A stretch of 64,000 bases of DNA, taken from NCBI GenBank assembly GCA_019055375.1, contig JAHQIW010005549.1:149111-213110 (forward strand), given 5' to 3'. Position 1 is the first letter of the stretch. Each line of letters starts with the position of its first letter. Position numbers and translations under genes: made by a program. The notes under the pieces were generated by a model. The model did no database searches. It was not told the origin of the DNA and saw only the letters and a program-made list of their open reading frames with translations. This document shows, in pieces, positions 29,601 to 35,600 of this stretch. The DNA is from Parelaphostrongylus tenuis (lineage: Eukaryota; Nematoda; Chromadorea; Rhabditida; Metastrongylidae).

Positions 29601-32600
29601 TGTGGGAGAATATTGGGTGAGCACGTCAAATTTTGTTTTCTGATAGCGTGCATCACTATCTACTGTGCTGCTTTCCTGAAATCATTTTATCGGGAGTATC
29701 TGACTCATTTGGCGGTTGTTCCAGCACCTATATGAGGGCTGTCATCATAGTTCGACAAGGAGTTCTTTTTTTAATTTCAAAATTGTATTGCATTATACAT
29801 ATAAATGCAGTGAGAACAGCCACAATATGATAAAAAAAAACTGAAAGCCTTTCTATTATCAACCTTAGTCTGTCTAGCATTGTCAATGTCATTAAAAAAC
29901 TTTGTTAGGACTGTTTCGATGTCATTATCTTCTTCAGAGGTGCGTTGAATCGTGTTAAGCGTCCGCAATGGTGAAATGTTGGAATGTAGCTCCTCGTAAT
30001 CTCATCGAGTTGCAACGAGTAGAGTGAGACACTGCACAAGTAAAGTGGCATCATCATACCATTTGCTGTAAAGCAACTATAATCGATTGTCGTTCAAAAT
30101 TGTTGGTTTTCTTCGTGGCAATCCATTCTGTAGTAATCAGGATAGCTAGCTGAATCTACATCAGATAGGCACCGAGATGGCTCGTCTACCTAGACATTGT
30201 GCAAAAGTTGTGTTCCCATAGCGTGCGGTTCACATCAAATTGAACCATTTCGCCATCTTTTGCAACTATCAGTCTCATATGCTGCTGCTTAACAATACAT
30301 CGTGTTCACTGTTGAAGTCTCCTTGAGCTTGTTAAGTCTGCCCTTCAATCTCTAAAGATTTGTGCTTAGGGTTCTCTAGGTCATGATCACGAGCAGTCAT
30401 TTGTCCTTGTGAACCAGATGAAGGTCTGCTACAGCTAGGATTCTTCTGAGATACCAGTTGTTGTTGTAGTTACATAAAAAAATGATGGAAAATGAGTTAA
30501 CAGATGGAATGAAGAAGAAAACGTTGTGAGCCAGATTTCGATTTGTGATGCTGTTTCTTTCAAAACAAGAGCGATTTTCGGCATGCGTTTACTATTAGCT
30601 GAAGTTGAGAATGTAATTTCGCTCATTCTAAGGTTCAGGTGATCTTTCGTATAAAAAGACCCTGCTGAACATTTTTCTTGAATATCACTTATGAATTGTA
30701 AATTCATAAAGTCAATTTTATAAAGAATCGCGAGGTAGGTTGAATCCAATGACCGAGCTAGTTTTTCACTTTTCGGAATCTTTAGATAGCCGTGCTACAA
30801 CTTGCCGTATATAGTCGTCGTTCGTTTTCAATTTGAGTTCAAAATTTCCTTGACCTTGAAAGCTGGTTACACCATGATAATGGGAATCCTTGATATTGGT
30901 ATACTGATCAATGAGCTTTTCGCTAGTAACGTCGAATTCGCTTTTGAATTAGGAGCTCTGCTAATGGTATAGGCCCTGCTGTACGTTATAGTTCGCATTT
31001 GATAGAAACTGCGTAACGGCGGTAAGGCGTGAAATGGACGTTTAATAGTGATTAAAATGAATATACGAGGTTCACGAAAGTTCGACAAATGAATTTCAGG
31101 TATCGTCTAATGGTGTACTCTCATTCGATCGCCCATTACCCGGTCTAGTCGAAAACGCGGAATCGCTTCACGAAGCCGCCATTTTTGCATTGCATGCACA
31201 GTACGATTATGTTAGGGAAGGTCTCGTCGCTTATACTTGCATAACTGGTACGGCAATTTTGAATTGCTTATATATAATTCGAACAGATCGTGATTATCTA
31301 ATCAAATTTTCTAATTCAAAGACGACCAATTTATTACCTTAAGTTGGAAACTTGCTTTCAATATAATGGAAGTTTTAATGCAGATCTATGTAATGGTGGA
31401 ACTTCTTAGTTAATGTGTTCAACAAGGCGAATGTGTAAGACAGTAGCCTTTCCTACAACTATTTGTCTGGTAAAACGTCTTGATTTTCCAAGATCCCGTT
31501 TCTTTTTCTTTATCACAGACTGTTTTCTATGAGGCGATCTAGGGTAGAAAAGTAGTGGTCGTGTAGGACGAACTCACTGTTGAAAAATGAGCGCTCAAAA
31601 TAATTTAGTCTGTTGCTTAGTCATTATCTAGTAGCATTTCAACTTATTGGAGACTAGAGTGAGACTTTCCACAAATAGTTTCCTTTTCATTGAGCCTCAG
31701 TCCGCCTTTCAGCTCTCCTGAAAATAGATCTTTTAGCTTTAGTTGGATTACTGTTTACTTGAATGCTTGATGCTTTTCTTTGATTCATTTTTATGTATCT
31801 CTCGAAGCTTTATTTCATTTCGCCTATCACTTCACGTCTTTTATTTTACTGTCACTGTCTTTCTCCATGATTTATTATTATTTTCAGAATCGGACGCCTC
31901 CGCATATTCGCTGTTGAGCCGATCTTCCATTAGTGTTTCAAAATAACTTCAAACTTCCCAAATTCCATACTAAAACACTCCACATCTTCACATTCGATCG
32001 CATGAGGCAGGCCGGAAGCGAGAATGTCAGTCATCCAAGCTGGATGCTCTAATATATTCTTTCAAATAAGCGCCTGTGTAGTTGTTTTCCAAAGTCACCA
32101 AAAATCATTACTTTCCAGTTGAATTCTTTCCAAATCGTTTTGGCACAATCCGACGGGATAACAATGCTGACACTGATTTATGACAAAACACAGTCCAAAG
32201 GACCTATGACAGGCAACTTTTTTCTCTCAAATTTGTATCTTTCTCTTTTGCTTTCTCGTCTAAACAGCAGTAGTAGTTCGTAGTGGTCGCAAACGAGCGA
32301 TTACAAGTTAAAGATTGAAGGGGCTCTTGAAGTTCATACTTTCCTAATTTACGTTCAGCGCAAATATTTTGACGTTACTGCGGCCTGGGTAGTAGTACAC
32401 ACACTGGCTTTACACCCTCTCCCCTTAAAACTCACTGAGAAGGGTAGCAAAATCACTACGCGGTTGAAATCTAATGCCCATATCAATGGTTGACATTGGC
32501 TTGCAAATAATCTATCGTTTTTCCAGCACTCGTACAGTCGATGAAACGTGCTGTCTGAGTGTTTGAAAAATATCAGTTTCCTCACTTTAGGCTTTTTTAC

Positions 32601-35600
32601 CAAAGAGTTTACATGCTTATTTGTACTTTAGTTTGCATAGTTGTCAACTAAAACTCACTGTAAGTTTGTTATGAAGTGAAATCTCTATGCTTTTTGTGGT
32701 GATCAAAATAATAGTGTTAATAATGTGGTTTACTTTTGAGGTATTTCTTCACCTACTACGTTCCATCTCCTACCAAACGATCTACTGTCTACTCAGTCAA
32801 ATGTTGGCCAGCCAGGAAAGTGGATATTCAGGATTGATGATGTGATCGGCACATGTCCTGCTGGTAGAGAACATCCTCCACTTTGCGATAAAGGTATTTA
32901 ACACTGGAAGCTTTATAATTTCTTACAAGCATTATGTGGTACGATGACATGCATGGCGCTCGATTCGATCTCAACCAGGCAGTTTATCTTCTAGGATTAA
33001 AGATTGACGCTTGTTTGTCAAGCTTCCTAGCAGCTAGCAGGCATGCTTGAGATTGTACGGGATAAAAAACCTTTGCGAAAACGGTAGCATTCTGAACAAA
33101 CAGCGGAGCTCAAATGTAAAACCCAGAGACCTACTCGAATGATGGATGCAAGAACTTAAGTTGAATGGAAGAATTGCAGTGAACGACACAATGTGTTGAA
33201 AGGGGTCGTCTTAGCTTTGTGATAACAATTTCTGAAAATCATCTCTTAATACGTGCCGTAACATATGGACACTATAGTTTCTGCATGTACGCAGTAGTAA
33301 CGCCCTTCAAAGCCGTTTTTTAAAGCTCTTTATCCCATTATAAGTCGTATTCGTTTTCCTACTTTGTGAGTCACATTAAAGAGTAGGTTTCTTCAGAAAT
33401 TGGTTTGCCAAACTATACCTAATCTTGGTTATTAATCATCACATATGTATTGATTTCAATAAGACACTGTGATTAGTTGGTATGTTGAGTGTTGACGTAA
33501 GCTCTTTATTCACAGCTCATAATGAGCACAGAAAAATATTTTTTCGCTGAAATTTTGAATTGTTAGAAGTTATCTTTCTTGATCATGATTTCAGTAAGAG
33601 ATTTTTTGTCAATCCGATGTGCTGGACGCTTTTAATTTCGAATTTTGCTTTTATATTCGTCTGCTACTTTCTCTCCTGCTTTTTGTGTCTGGTTTGAGGG
33701 ATTTTACAATAACAATTTCTCAAATCTCTTGATGAGAATATGATCTTCCTAATAGGGGAGTGCTATTCCATGGTTTTCTTACCTGTGTAGATTCGAGCAC
33801 TGACATTCGATTCTTTGCGTTGCATTCATCCTACGTAAAAGTCTTTGAATATTTGTCGCATGCAGGACCGACTGTTGCGTAAGGATTTCGTCTTCTTTGT
33901 GAATATCACTAACTGTTCGTAGAGATGATTCTCTTTGCGGTTTAAACATAAACAGTGTTAAAGTATTTCTATGTGGACTTGCGAGAGAGCGTTGAGAAGA
34001 AAATTGAACCTTGCTCTCTGATAACGTGTTTCACAGTCCACTGCGCTATCACCTTTCCTCTTTCTCCATGGTTAGTATACAAAAGTGTTGACGGTATTCA
34101 TTAGCCTACCACGCTGAGAAGTTTACGATGTTCACCAGTTTACAGTATTCTTAGTGTTTTCAGATTGTCCATCAGGGCGATACGGTTTCTTCTGTGAAGG
34201 GCGATGCCGATGTTCGGCCGGTTTTCCATGCGACACTGCGACCGGAGTTTGTGCTAACGGATGCGCAGCTGGTTGGACTGGGAGCACTTGTGATGAGGGT
34301 TAGTTTTACTTTTCTTTTTTTCCAACGAATTTTAACATCCGGCGTACTGTGCAGACACTTTAATGTCTGTATGCGTCGTCTTTGAGTACGATTTTCAAAG
34401 CTCTGGCAGTTTTTTAACCTCTTTCATATTTTGTAACCCGAACAACAAAACGACAGTCTCAAGAAAGCAATTCTCTGATTCTTTTCCAGTCATAGGTTAC
34501 AAAATAAATACTGATTTCAAATCGGCGTTGCGATTAAGCGGCGATGAAAAATGATAAGTCTCCCTTTCAAATTTGATTCTTTTAGAAAGTTGTAACAATT
34601 TCTGTGCTCACAAGTGTATCAGTTGATTTCACGAAGTTGAGAATAGATGTTCATTTTACGTCATACAGCTTGACAAATTTCACTTGTTGTAGAGTTATTG
34701 CTTTGTTCTGATTCATAAGAAACTGTTATTAATTGTAAGATAATCAATGCAATTGACTGTTCTGAGAACTCGCTCAAGAGCATAATCTGGCCATGTATTT
34801 TGACTTCTCATGAGGTTTGTTATGGGCACATATAAAGTATATGACACGTGTTTTGGCCTTCTAGCCGTGTTAGTTGCACGGTAACTTTTCGTCTAGTCAA
34901 TTCCTTGGGAATCCTCTAAAAGCTCAAAATAGTTGTTTGCATTGATTGTTACATACGCCCACGTAAGAACCATGCGCATGCTCGACAAGTAAACAATCTG
35001 AAAGAGCACCACGGTGCATGTTTTACCGTACGTCTAGTGTAAAAAAATTCACCGTCCATTCCTTTATATAAGAGGTAGAACTTCGAGTGACTGACTGAAT
35101 GAAAAGGCATCGTGGAACTGACGAGACTGGATGGTCGAAACACGTGTCTTGCATTGTGGAAGTGCCCGAAAAAGATCTCATGAAAGGCTTAAAATATGTT
35201 GTCAGATTATATTAATGGGTAGTTTGTTCAATGGAATTCCATGCAGTCTAAAGAGTAACGAAAAAAGGTTCCTATTGGAGAAAAGTTTCCTGCAGTTGTA
35301 TTTTTGCTAATATTCAATTGATCAAAAACTCATAACATCAGGTATGGCTTTGTTTATTACAAACAAATTTGAAAAGCGTGAATCTCATGTACGAAGCTGA
35401 ATTATAGTCAAATTGAATTCTGTTTTCTCAACATCTTCGATTCATCACGAATTCACTTTTATGCTGAATCGCATTTGGAAGATAAAATTGAGGTTGCAAT
35501 CTATTTCCTCCACAGATGTCGATGAATGTGCTGCCGGAATCGTTAGTTGTGGCTCAAACGCTGAATGTGTCAACACTATTGGAGCCTATGAATGTCGATG

